A DNA stretch of 64,000 nucleotides. It comes from Desulfolinea sp050305405 (GTDB taxonomy: Bacteria; Chloroflexota; Anaerolineae; Anaerolineales; Villigracilaceae). The stretch lies in NCBI GenBank assembly GCA_050305405.1, contig JBNLFG010000013.1, positions 1-64,000 of the forward strand, written 5' to 3'. Positions 45,960 to 55,500 of the stretch are shown here, piece by piece. Numbering within the stretch: the first letter of the stretch is position 1; every line of letters begins with the position of its first letter. The notes under the pieces are model-generated. The model did no database searches. It saw only the letters and a program-made list of their open reading frames with translations, and was not told the origin of the DNA. The translations under genes and the position numbers were made by a program.

Positions 45960-48859
45960 GCTACAACCTCGTTTTCATTTTCGTCATTATTTGGAGAGAA
46001 GTGGATAGTGATCTCTTCAAGATCAAGTAGCTTGTAAATTTCATCAGCAGCCATTTTTATGACCGATTCAACATTCATTGTTTCGCGCATTTTATTCGTG
46101 ACTTCGCCTACTATATATTCCTGTTCAGCTTGTTTGCGTGTCTCATCAAATAGGCGAGCGCTGTCTAATGCTCCACTAAGTTCCGCAGATAGAACACGGG
46201 CCAGTTCCAATTCATTTTCACTCCATGAGGGGGTATTATCGGGTTTGGAAAGACGTAACATACCGATCGAGTTGCCGCGGACAGTAATCGGGATATTTGC
46301 TGTCGCTTGTGTATCATCCAAGACAATCTTGTTTTCCCGCAACCCTTCAGTTAGATTGGCATCTAACGGGTCTGTAAGGGGGAAGAAAGTACCATCCCCT
46401 TTGCTCTGAAAACCGTAATTCTTACGGGTGTATGCTAATTCCTGCCAACCAGCATGGCTTTGTTCGCTGTAGGCGCGGCGAAGAGCTTGCATCGAGTTGC
46501 GATTTTGCTCGAACAGACGAGCATTCTCAATGGAGATGGCTATTTGGTCAGCCAGTACCTGAAGGGTGCTGACATCTGCGTCTGAGAAAGCTTCCCCTTG
46601 TGTGCTTTGAATATCAAGGGCGCCGAGAATCTTTCCGCCAGCGATTAGTGCTAACGCGACTTCAGACCGCGTCTGTGGTAGATCAGGATTATCAAAGTAA
46701 ACGGCGTCCTGCCCAACGTCCAGGGCGGTACGGGCTTTTCCTGTCTTTGTTACATAACCAACAATGCCAACCTGACCGACTTTGAGTTTGTGGTTACGTT
46801 GCAACATCTTAGCACCACCTTCACTATTGGAAGCACGTAAAACGGCGTACGCTCCTTCTTCATCCAACAAGAAGATGCCAACGTGATAAAACCCAAAGCG
46901 CAGGCTAATCAACTCTGCGGCTTGTGTGAGTAGAGTATCAAGATTGCGCAGGGATACGGCAACCTGCCCAACATCAACGGCAGCTCTGAGCTGTTGTGAA
47001 CGACGTTCGAGGTCTCGGGTACGTCCATCAACGCGTTCTTCGAGCGTGGCAATTAAGGCGCTTAATTCCTCTGTCATACTGTTAAAGGCTTTTCCGAGGG
47101 TGCCAATTTCATCTTCTGTGTTGACGATAACTTGCGCAGATAGGTCGCCGCCGGCAATATTCTTCGCAATTTCTGTCAATCGCAGAATTGGCGCAAGTAG
47201 ATAACGGCTGCCGCCATAAGCCAAGAACGCTGCTCCTGCCGCGATAAGCACTGTAATGAGCGTGATCGTCTCCCTTTGTTCTTGTAAAGGATTGTTGATT
47301 GAGTTGAGGTCCTGCGAAACAATGACGATCCACCCCTGCCCTTCTTCAACGCTTGCTGCTGCGATCAGATCAAGAGGGCGTAGAACTTCTTCATCACGAG
47401 GAAACGCTTGTCCCTGGAATACAGCTGTCGTACTTCTATTTTCTAAGCCTTCCCCTAAGCCTAATAGGTTTAACGATAATTGGGCTGTACTGCCTGGCGG
47501 TAGCAGGCCACTAGTTTGTAGTGGAGTGATGATATTGGTAGTTAAGTGCGTCGCAGATAAATTGTTATAGGTTGGCGATTCGGAATTTGCCAGAATTAGA
47601 TAAACAAAGGCTGGGTCTTCAGGTGAGATTTTGGTTACGGGGATTTCAGAAAGCAAGGCCCCGTAGTTTTGCTCTTGGTATTTAGATGTAAAGTCAACAT
47701 ATTCATTAAAGTAGTCTTGAAGAACACGGCTATTGTATTCAATGCGCAAAACACCAACATTGCTGCCATCTTCAGAAATAATAGGGACGCTAAAGTAAAG
47801 CGAGTACTCGCCATAGGTTTTTGAGCGCTTTAAATCAGAGATATAAGGCTCTTTGGTTTCAATAACTTGATAAAAATAATCGTTTTCCGATTCATCTTGG
47901 CCGATATTTTCATCTTTTGTGTCAAGAATGTTTTTCCCTGATCGATCTAAAATAGCATAGGATTGTATAAATATAATGTCTTTACGTCTATATGATCGCA
48001 AAACGTCAAGGGCTTTCTCGTAAAGATCATCAACGCTGTCTGCTTTAGCGCGCGAAGTGTATTCTACGAGTGTTGGTGATTGCGCCTCTGTTCTGAGTGT
48101 ATTTTTGGTTGATCTTAAAAAGTAATTCAGGTTTTGGGCGAGAAAAGTGGCTTTAGACTGTGTTATTTCACTTTGACGTGGGTCAAGCGAGTTCTTCAAT
48201 GAAACAGTGCTGGCAATCCCCAAGATGATCAGCGGTACCAAAACTATGAGAACCATAGACAAGGTTAATTTGGAAGAGAGAAGCAAGAAGCGACTTTGGC
48301 GCAACAAAAAGAATACAAAAATGATAAAAACAATGACAGCCGTAATTGTTGCCATACGGATCATCGGCTGAATATTTTCTGCTGGTTGCCGATAGGGGGG
48401 TAAATAACGAATGGCAAGAGTATCGAAGAATAAATACGCAGAGCCCGTAAAGACTCCTACACTTAGCGCTCTATTAAACATTTCAGGTTTCAACGTCAAA
48501 AGTGCGATGAAAGGGACTAAGGTCGCAGCAAGGATGCCAAATATAATTCCCAAGCCAGTATTCAACACGACTCGAATTGCAAGAACAACCAAAAAAGTGC
48601 CTATGATTAGCCAGACGCCTCTCTCTTTTTCTCCTCTTCTAATCAGGATGGCGCTTGAAATAGAAATCAAAACAAAGATAAAAACAACAAATGTGTCGAC
48701 AAAAGATATAAGAGATCGTGTAGCTAGGCTAATTTGAAGAGAAACGATAGCATTTGCTGTTGCAGCTATTACAAAAATAACCGCTGTAAGAAAAGCGTTT
48801 CGCGTCTGCCTGCTAATTGTTGTTTCGTTTGAAATGATACCTGCATTTTGTTTTGTCAT
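45956..48859 (-). CDS. Large membrane sensor (6TM-dCache-HAMP-GAF)
   Basis: The 967-residue protein follows the same plan as the 932-residue sensor: helices over 20-235, an extracellular double-Cache region (240-540; SYAILDRSGKNILDTKDEN), a helix near 550, HAMP (560-615; TEDEIGTLGKAFNSMT), shared GAF (640-790; NPDLPQTRSEVALAL), linker GWQELAYTRKNYGF, half-GAF (IPITVRGNSIGMLR) and tail (KQAEQEYIVGEVTNKM). The two large sensors look like paralogues with diverged Cache domains. Confidence 0.87.
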   Translation of the reverse strand: MTKQNAGIISNETTISRQTRNAFLTAVIFVIAATANAIVSLQISLATRSLISFVDTFVVFIFVLISISSAILIRRGEKERGVWLIIGTFLVVLAIRVVLNTGLGIIFGILAATLVPFIALLTLKPEMFNRALSVGVFTGSAYLFFDTLAIRYLPPYRQPAENIQPMIRMATITAVIVFIIFVFFLLRQSRFLLLSSKLTLSMVLIVLVPLIILGIASTVSLKNSLDPRQSEITQSKATFLAQNLNYFLRSTKNTLRTEAQSPTLVEYTSRAKADSVDDLYEKALDVLRSYRRKDIIFIQSYAILDRSGKNILDTKDENIGQDESENDYFYQVIETKEPYISDLKRSKTYGEYSLYFSVPIISEDGSNVGVLRIEYNSRVLQDYFNEYVDFTSKYQEQNYGALLSEIPVTKISPEDPAFVYLILANSESPTYNNLSATHLTTNIITPLQTSGLLPPGSTAQLSLNLLGLGEGLENRSTTAVFQGQAFPRDEEVLRPLDLIAAASVEEGQGWIVIVSQDLNSINNPLQEQRETITLITVLIAAGAAFLAYGGSRYLLAPILRLTEIAKNIAGGDLSAQVIVNTEDEIGTLGKAFNSMTEELSALIATLEERVDGRTRDLERRSQQLRAAVDVGQVAVSLRNLDTLLTQAAELISLRFGFYHVGIFLLDEEGAYAVLRASNSEGGAKMLQRNHKLKVGQVGIVGYVTKTGKARTALDVGQDAVYFDNPDLPQTRSEVALALIAGGKILGALDIQSTQGEAFSDADVSTLQVLADQIAISIENARLFEQNRNSMQALRRAYSEQSHAGWQELAYTRKNYGFQSKGDGTFFPLTDPLDANLTEGLRENKIVLDDTQATANIPITVRGNSIGMLRLSKPDNTPSWSENELELARVLSAELSGALDSARLFDETRKQAEQEYIVGEVTNKMRETMNVESVIKMAADEIYKLLDLEEITIHFSPNNDENENEVVA

Positions 48860-48872
48860 AAGGCTTCCGGCG

Positions 48873-50549
48873 CTAGTTTTTTCCCTTATTGTTGTCAGAT
48901 GATGTTAAGCGCACTTCTACTTCTTTCAGGTTGAAGGTCTTTCTCATCTCTTCTATGGCAGTCTTCAAGACCGTGTCCATATCGAGGGTCTCGCGCATTT
49001 TGGAGGAGACTTCAGAGATCAATTGTTCCTGACGTGCCTGTTCACGTGTCTCGTTAAGCAAGCGCGCATTCTCAATTGCAAGTCCGATTTGAGTAGCCAC
49101 GTCATCAAGGAGGGCTTTTTCCTTCTTGGTCCAGTTTCGCGCGAGGCGCTGCAAACTAATACTCCCGATCTTCTTTCCTCGCAATGAGATCGGGATTTCA
49201 GCCTTTTCGGCACCGCTACGCTCTTCGACAGACATCTCTTCACCCTTCGAGGCGCGAAGTGGTTTCACACCGAGCGGCGTGTAAATAAAACCATGTGACT
49301 GCCTTTTCAGGTATTGGTCCCAAACTTCGCGGCTTTGCTCAGAAATAATCAACTCTAACTGAGCAAGATTTATCTGGGCTTCCTCGATCAGGCGAACATT
49401 CTGGATGGTTAGCGCCAACTGATTTGTCAGGGATCGGAAAATAGTGATTTCCGTCTGACCAAAAGCTTCTGATTGTCTGGATTGGATATCCAGGATGCCA
49501 ATAATTTCGTCCTGAACCATTAATGGGAGTGCCATTTCAGACTGGATGTCTGGTAGATTAGGATTATCGAAGAAATCCATATCCGCTTCTTGATTGAATG
49601 CCACGCGAGGTTTTTTGTCTGCTGCAACAATCCCAACCACGCTTGTTCGGTCGATGGGTAGTTCGTAATGCTCTTCAAGCATTTTCTTGCCATCAAGCGA
49701 AGAAGCAGCTTGCAGAAGTGCGTGATCCTTTTTCTCATTTAGCAAAAAGATACTGGCGTGATCATAATTAAATTCAGACGCAATCAGCTTTACACTCATC
49801 TCAAGTGACTGACTTACATCTTTGGCTGCTAAAATCTCATGAGCTACACGTGCCGCTGCCTGTAGATTTGTGTTTTGTTCTTCTAAAGTTGAGGTTCTCT
49901 GGTTGATGCGGTTTTGCAAGTTGTCACGCAAGACGAAAAGTTCCGCATTTGCGTTAGAAAAGGCCTTCTCTCTTATCTGCGCTTCTAATGCGATACGCGA
50001 AAGGCGCCGCACAAGAATATAAATAATTATGGATGTTGCCAGATGTAAAAACCAGAATACGCTAATATCAATTAGGTCAAAGAGACCTGAATATTTATTG
50101 ACTAAAAGTCCCGCGTATTCCGCATAAGCGAGTATTATAAGACTTGTTGTTGTCAGTAAGCCAAAGGAAATAACACCCACTTCTCCTAAGAGCAGCCCAC
50201 CCAAAATAACGACAGCGGAATATGCTGTAATACTGGCGTCGTGAATGCCATCCCCCTCGTATAGAAAGAAGGTCATCACAATAAAGGCAGCCGTAGTGAT
50301 TATGATGCTGGCTGGTTTTAGATAATTAAAATACGCTAAAACAATGCTTACAACAATAAGCGTCATTGCAACTGCAAGCACTCTATGCCCCAACCCTTCA
50401 CGAATAAGCCCAAAGAGCAACATAATAAGGCCTGTTGCGAACGCAACACTGCCCCCCACGATAACAACCTTGTTGTCACGGGCCAAAGTTAGCTCAGGTA
50501 GCCTCGGTTGGGTTTCTGGATGTTTATTGTTTGAGTCTTCCTGAGTCAT
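48873..50549 (-). CDS. Six-helix membrane GAF sensor
   Basis: The start is placed at the ATG at 50549, which has AAGGA seven bases upstream and lies after the preceding stop; 23 further codons are open upstream. The 558-residue product has six helices (about 27-195) with FLYEGDGIHDASITAY, matching the GDGxxD loop of the 551-residue sensor. A coiled coil, shared GAF (NPNLPDIQSEMALPL), linker VWDQYLKRQSHGFIY, half-GAF (IPISLRGKKIGSIS) and the common tail (EQARQEQLISEVSSKM) complete it. Confidence 0.86.
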   Translation of the reverse strand: MTQEDSNNKHPETQPRLPELTLARDNKVVIVGGSVAFATGLIMLLFGLIREGLGHRVLAVAMTLIVVSIVLAYFNYLKPASIIITTAAFIVMTFFLYEGDGIHDASITAYSAVVILGGLLLGEVGVISFGLLTTTSLIILAYAEYAGLLVNKYSGLFDLIDISVFWFLHLATSIIIYILVRRLSRIALEAQIREKAFSNANAELFVLRDNLQNRINQRTSTLEEQNTNLQAAARVAHEILAAKDVSQSLEMSVKLIASEFNYDHASIFLLNEKKDHALLQAASSLDGKKMLEEHYELPIDRTSVVGIVAADKKPRVAFNQEADMDFFDNPNLPDIQSEMALPLMVQDEIIGILDIQSRQSEAFGQTEITIFRSLTNQLALTIQNVRLIEEAQINLAQLELIISEQSREVWDQYLKRQSHGFIYTPLGVKPLRASKGEEMSVEERSGAEKAEIPISLRGKKIGSISLQRLARNWTKKEKALLDDVATQIGLAIENARLLNETREQARQEQLISEVSSKMRETLDMDTVLKTAIEEMRKTFNLKEVEVRLTSSDNNKGKN

Positions 50550-50577
50550 TTGCTTATCCTTAAGATGGGGGCCTTTA

Positions 50578-52500
50578 TTATTCATCACTATCCAGCTTAA
50601 TGACTGCTTCGCTTGCACTGAGCGTGCGGCCTAATTCGGTAATAGCTACCTGTAAAATGCCGTCAATGGTTGTTGATGACCATATCTTTGCATTAATCTC
50701 TGCAACAAGGCGTTCCTGTAGAGCCGTCCGCTGACTTTCTTCCAAGAGGCGTGCGTTTTCAATAGCAAAGGCTGTTTGTCGCGCAATTGCTTCAACCCAG
50801 TGTTCGTCATCAGCCGTCCAGTTTTCGTCGCCTCCGATCGATATTTCGCCAATAGTTTGGTCGCGCAAGGTTAGTGGCACCGTAAAGGATGTATCTTCAC
50901 CTTCTGTTACTTGTTCGCCTCCAATAGAAAACTCGAGGCTTCCCTCAGAATCCAATACTTCACCCCAGCCTTGCGAGAGTTGGGTTCGTTGGCTGGCTCG
51001 AATCTCACGCAACGCTAATTGCGTTTCCTGATATAAACGCGCGTTCTCAAGCGCAACAGCAACTTGACTTGCCACCCCTTGTAAAGTCTCTGTATTCGCT
51101 TGATCGAAAGCATTCTCAGAAACAGATTGAGCATCTAGTGCGCCGAGTACACGCCCACCTGCGATTAGAGGCAATGCGATTTCTGAGCGCGTATCTGGCA
51201 GAAGGGGGTTGTTGAAACGAACAGCCTCCAGACCGGTATCGTGGGCAATACGTGCTTCTCGCAAGCTAATTGCGGATCCAACCATACTGTTACCACCCAC
51301 GACCAAACGGTGTTTACTGGCTAGCAGCGCTTGGCCGGCTTCTCCAGTGGCGCTGCGTAGTTCAGCCCAGGCTCCGTCAGGAGAGACGATAAAGATTGCC
51401 GCATAGTAATATCCCAAACGTTCTGAAATCAGATTAGCAACCTTCTCAATCAGTTCATCCGGATCGAGAATTGAACTGATTACGCGCCCAACTTCGAATG
51501 TTGCTCGAAGCTGTTCGGTGCGCTTCGCAATCTGTGTTTCCAGGCCAGATTGGAGATTGTCCAACTGAGAGACCATGCGATTAAAATAGACGGCTAATTC
51601 GCCAACTTCATCTGCTTCGGTGACTCTGGCTCTTTGTTTGAGGTCGCCCTCTTCAATCTTGTTGAATGTTTTAATGATTTCATGCAGCGGGGAGGAAATA
51701 GATTGCGAGACGAGGGAAGAGAGCAAGGCACCAAATCCTATGATGAGCACGGCAGAAACAATGGACTGGACTTGCATTGTTTTTAGCACAGTTGCGCGAC
51801 CTGTCTCTAGCGCTTTGACCATTTGGTGATATCCAATCGGCGCAATAAGAAGGATGCTGATTAAGATTAGCGCCAATATGACTGTTTGGAGCTTAATCGT
51901 AAGATTGACGCCGTTTGTCCCTAAGAGCTGATTTTTGAAGTCTTTGGGAAGTAATGCTTCGCGAGCAGGTCTCAAAAGATGATCAAGTAACAAGAGCGAA
52001 AGAGATGTGCTAGTTAATGCTGCAGCAAAAATTCCAAGCGACGTGTAAATAAGTTGGTCATTTGTTACCTTGAGCACAAAAATTTGAAATGCCAAAACAG
52101 GGACTATCACCAAGAAAATACATACAATGAAAACGAAGAAACTATAGCGCCACGCTAAGGGTGTGATTTGATTCCAGGCAGCAATGTTATCTTCAAAATC
52201 AGTGGAGCTATCCTTACTTATTTTCCAACGAGCCAGGCCTTTGCGGGCATCGCCATAGAGAAAGAAAATCAACATAATAAGGAAAGCGTTTGCGGCCAAA
52301 ACGACTACTCCTGAAAATCTAATAATAGACATTAATTTTTCGGGAGAAAACTCTGCGTTGACCTGTATAGCGTAGCCTGCTGCCACCGGGCCTAAAAGCA
52401 CAAGGGTTTGAGTAACGATAATCGCAAGCGTTAGGTACCAACCACCTGTTTTCTTTAGGACGGTATTGAGAAAGGTTGAGTTCTGAGGGATGTTATCCAT
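50578..52500 (-). CDS. Multi-helix HAMP-GAF sensor
   Basis: The 640-residue protein has six to seven helices (about 20-270) arranged like the six-helix input of some adenylate cyclases, then HAMP (275-330; EADEVGELAVYFNRMV), a coiled coil, shared GAF (350-500; NPLLPDTRSEIALPL), a reduced linker (GWGEVLDSEG), half-GAF (VPLTLRDQTIGEIS) and the tail (RTALQERLVAEINAKI). No extracellular domain is evident. It starts two bases after the stop of the 1287-residue sensor. Confidence 0.87.
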   Translation of the reverse strand: MDNIPQNSTFLNTVLKKTGGWYLTLAIIVTQTLVLLGPVAAGYAIQVNAEFSPEKLMSIIRFSGVVVLAANAFLIMLIFFLYGDARKGLARWKISKDSSTDFEDNIAAWNQITPLAWRYSFFVFIVCIFLVIVPVLAFQIFVLKVTNDQLIYTSLGIFAAALTSTSLSLLLLDHLLRPAREALLPKDFKNQLLGTNGVNLTIKLQTVILALILISILLIAPIGYHQMVKALETGRATVLKTMQVQSIVSAVLIIGFGALLSSLVSQSISSPLHEIIKTFNKIEEGDLKQRARVTEADEVGELAVYFNRMVSQLDNLQSGLETQIAKRTEQLRATFEVGRVISSILDPDELIEKVANLISERLGYYYAAIFIVSPDGAWAELRSATGEAGQALLASKHRLVVGGNSMVGSAISLREARIAHDTGLEAVRFNNPLLPDTRSEIALPLIAGGRVLGALDAQSVSENAFDQANTETLQGVASQVAVALENARLYQETQLALREIRASQRTQLSQGWGEVLDSEGSLEFSIGGEQVTEGEDTSFTVPLTLRDQTIGEISIGGDENWTADDEHWVEAIARQTAFAIENARLLEESQRTALQERLVAEINAKIWSSTTIDGILQVAITELGRTLSASEAVIKLDSDE

Positions 52501-52502
52501 AC

Positions 52503-55500
52503 TTAGTCTCGATTGCCTTCTGTTTCGTCGATGGCTATTTTTATTTTTGCGCGCCTAGCTCCCATCGCTTTGGTTAACTCATCCGCGGTTGTGGAGAGAA
52601 TTGTTTGGATATCAGTCGAACGGCGAATTCTGCTCGTAACCTCGTACAGTGTTCTCTCGCGTTCAGCTTGACGGCGAACCTGCTGAAGAAGCCGAGCATT
52701 CGCGATAATGGCAGCAAGACTCCCGGCGAGCGTGCCGAGCATTTCTTCCGCTTCTTCGTTATAAGCATTTAAGCGTTCGCTTTCCACATTTAAAACCCCA
52801 AGCACTTCATTACGGAAGAGCAGTGGGACTGCTAATTCTGAGCGTGTATTTGTACTAATTGCAATATAACGTGGGTCGGACTGTGTATCATTAATGCGGA
52901 TGGGCTTTTTAGTACGCGCGACCGTACCAGTAATACCACTGCCTACAGGGACTATGATCTCGGCTAAATCTTCATCAGAATATCCGACAGCAGAACCGAT
53001 CGTGAGATTTTGATGGTCTCGATCCATCAGCATGATAGCAATGCGGTCACCACCGAGCGTGACTTGTAGGCCCTGCACGGCACCGCGCAGCGCCTCTTCC
53101 AGCGTTGTGCCTGATGCTGCGGATGTTGTAATATGCTGAAGCAGACGTTGTTGGGAAAGATGCTCTTGTGTGTCGGCAAAAAGCTCCGTATTGATTACAG
53201 CAACAGCAAGCTGATCAGCAATAATATAGATGGTTTGCAATACATCTTCAGTGAAAGCATGCGCTTTTGTGCTTTGGATATCGAGAGCGCCAAGGATTCG
53301 CTCGCCGACTTTGAGCGGGACAGCCGCTTCTGCACGTGTGTCTGGCAAAAGCGGATTCGCGTAATAGGTCGCATCTTTTTCTGTGTTTTCAATTACAAGC
53401 GTTTCGCCGCGCCCGGTTACATAGCCAACTGTGGATTTGGAACCCACACCAAGTTTATGACCATTGCGTTTGAGTTGTGCGCCTGCCTCACCCGTTGATT
53501 CGCGTACTATCGCATATTCGCCAGAGGGATCAATCAGAAAGACCGAGGCGTGGTAGAAATTAAAGCGATCACGAATCATGTTGACTGATTTTTGCAGCAA
53601 CTCATCAAGGTGGAGAGAACTACTGATGTCACGTGCAATCTCAGCTGCGCTCCCTAATTGAATAGCACGCTGCCGGCTATCTTCCAGAAGTTGCACATTG
53701 TAAATTGCACCGGAAACCTGGGCGGCTAGAGTGTTGATAAATCGCAAAGAGTTTTCATCAAAGCTTTTTTCGTGTTCAAGATCCTGGACAATGAGCGCGC
53801 CAATCACCTTGCCGCTTACCTGAAGTGGGGAACCAAGCCAGGATTTCGCAGGTCGTCCAAGCAGTTTCGCTCCCAAAGCTTGAGAGCGTTTTTCTGTATC
53901 TTCCACAATCATTAGTGGCTGACCAGTATGGACAATAATTGATGTGAGCCCCTCTCCAAGTGGGAAGGGTGCGATGCTGGAAATTTCCCCGTTTTCGTAA
54001 TAGTAGGGGATTTCAATAGTGTCTGTGACTTCATCGTAAATGGCAATAACGAAGGTGAAGTCACCCAAAATCTGGCGAACTTGCTCATGCAGAGATGGGA
54101 AGAGCGAAGCGAGATCAGATGCAGTAGCCATGGTCTGGTTCATGATTGAAATCGATTCCAACTCAGCGAGACGTCGCTCTGTCAGCTTTAGCGCCAGGTT
54201 TTTCTCGAAAGTAATTGCAATCATGTCCACCAGGTTGATGTAGGGTTGTAATGCAGTCGGTGTAAGACGTTCTTTTGTCTGGGAGCCAACCATAATAATG
54301 GCTTCGATCGTTTCTCCGTTAACCAGCGGTAATAATGTCATCACCTGACAACCGAGCTTGCGTGGCACATCGATAAATGCCTTCGGGAAATAGGTGGTCT
54401 CATTAAGATCGAAAATTGTCATCTCGATATCAAGCCGACTGTTTACTTCCGCTAGGGCAACATCAATAAAGGCGGGTAGGGATAAGTCAGAAATATCATG
54501 ATCTGGGTCTGTGACAGAAAAAATCTCCATGCCACGCCCTTTAGGGCTGAAGAGTGCGGTGATAAAGGGAGCTTCGCGCAGGGTGCGGCTAGTGATATTC
54601 AAAATGCCACGCACCGTTTTTTCTTGTGCAACATCTTTGGTAGCGCGATAGAGGCGGTCGAGTTCGTTCAGGTTAACGTCAGATGAAGCAAACAATTTAA
54701 CATTTTGAATAGCGGTAGCAATTTGACTGGAGAGCGTCGCGAGGACTGAGATGGTCGCATCGTCAAACGCTTCGGCATAGATACTTTGGACATCCAAAAC
54801 ACCCAAGACTGTATCTCCGACAGAAATCGGAACACCGACCTCGGCGCGCGTATCAGGCAAGAGTTCGTTCCTGGAGTGAATAGTATCGTCGCCTACGTCA
54901 GTTGCTGCGTGTGGGGAGTTGGTTGCAGAAACCCAGCCAACAATAGATGCGGACCCGACCTCGAGGCTGTGCCCACGTCCGAGCATCTCATCGGCAGAGG
55001 GGCCGTGTGCCGCGCGCAGGATGGCTACCTTGCCACTGTGATCGAGCATGAAGACGCCAGCATGATAATAGCCAAAGCGTTCTACAATCAGGCGAGCTGT
55101 TTTTTTAAGCAGCTCATCAAGATTGAAGGTGGATGCAATATTTTGGGCAACTTCTGCTGCCGTTCGAATATACTCAGTCCGGCTATCAACTTGGTGAGTG
55201 AGCGAGTGGTAGAGGTCGGTAAGGTCATCGGCCATACTGTTGAAAGCGTATGAGAGCGCCCCAATCTCATCATCGCGCTTGATGTCGGAACGAACTTTCC
55301 AATTGCCCTCGGCGAATTCGCGTGTTGCATCAGAAAGCGAAAGCAAGGGTTTCACAATGCGATTTGTGGCTGCCCAAAGCACCACGCCTAATACAAGCGC
55401 TGTGACAAAGAAAAGCAAGACCGAAAAAAGAGACAAACTGTCCAGTTGATCGAAGGCAATCTCACGTGGAAGTTCTACAATTAAGTCGCTATTTGCCAGA

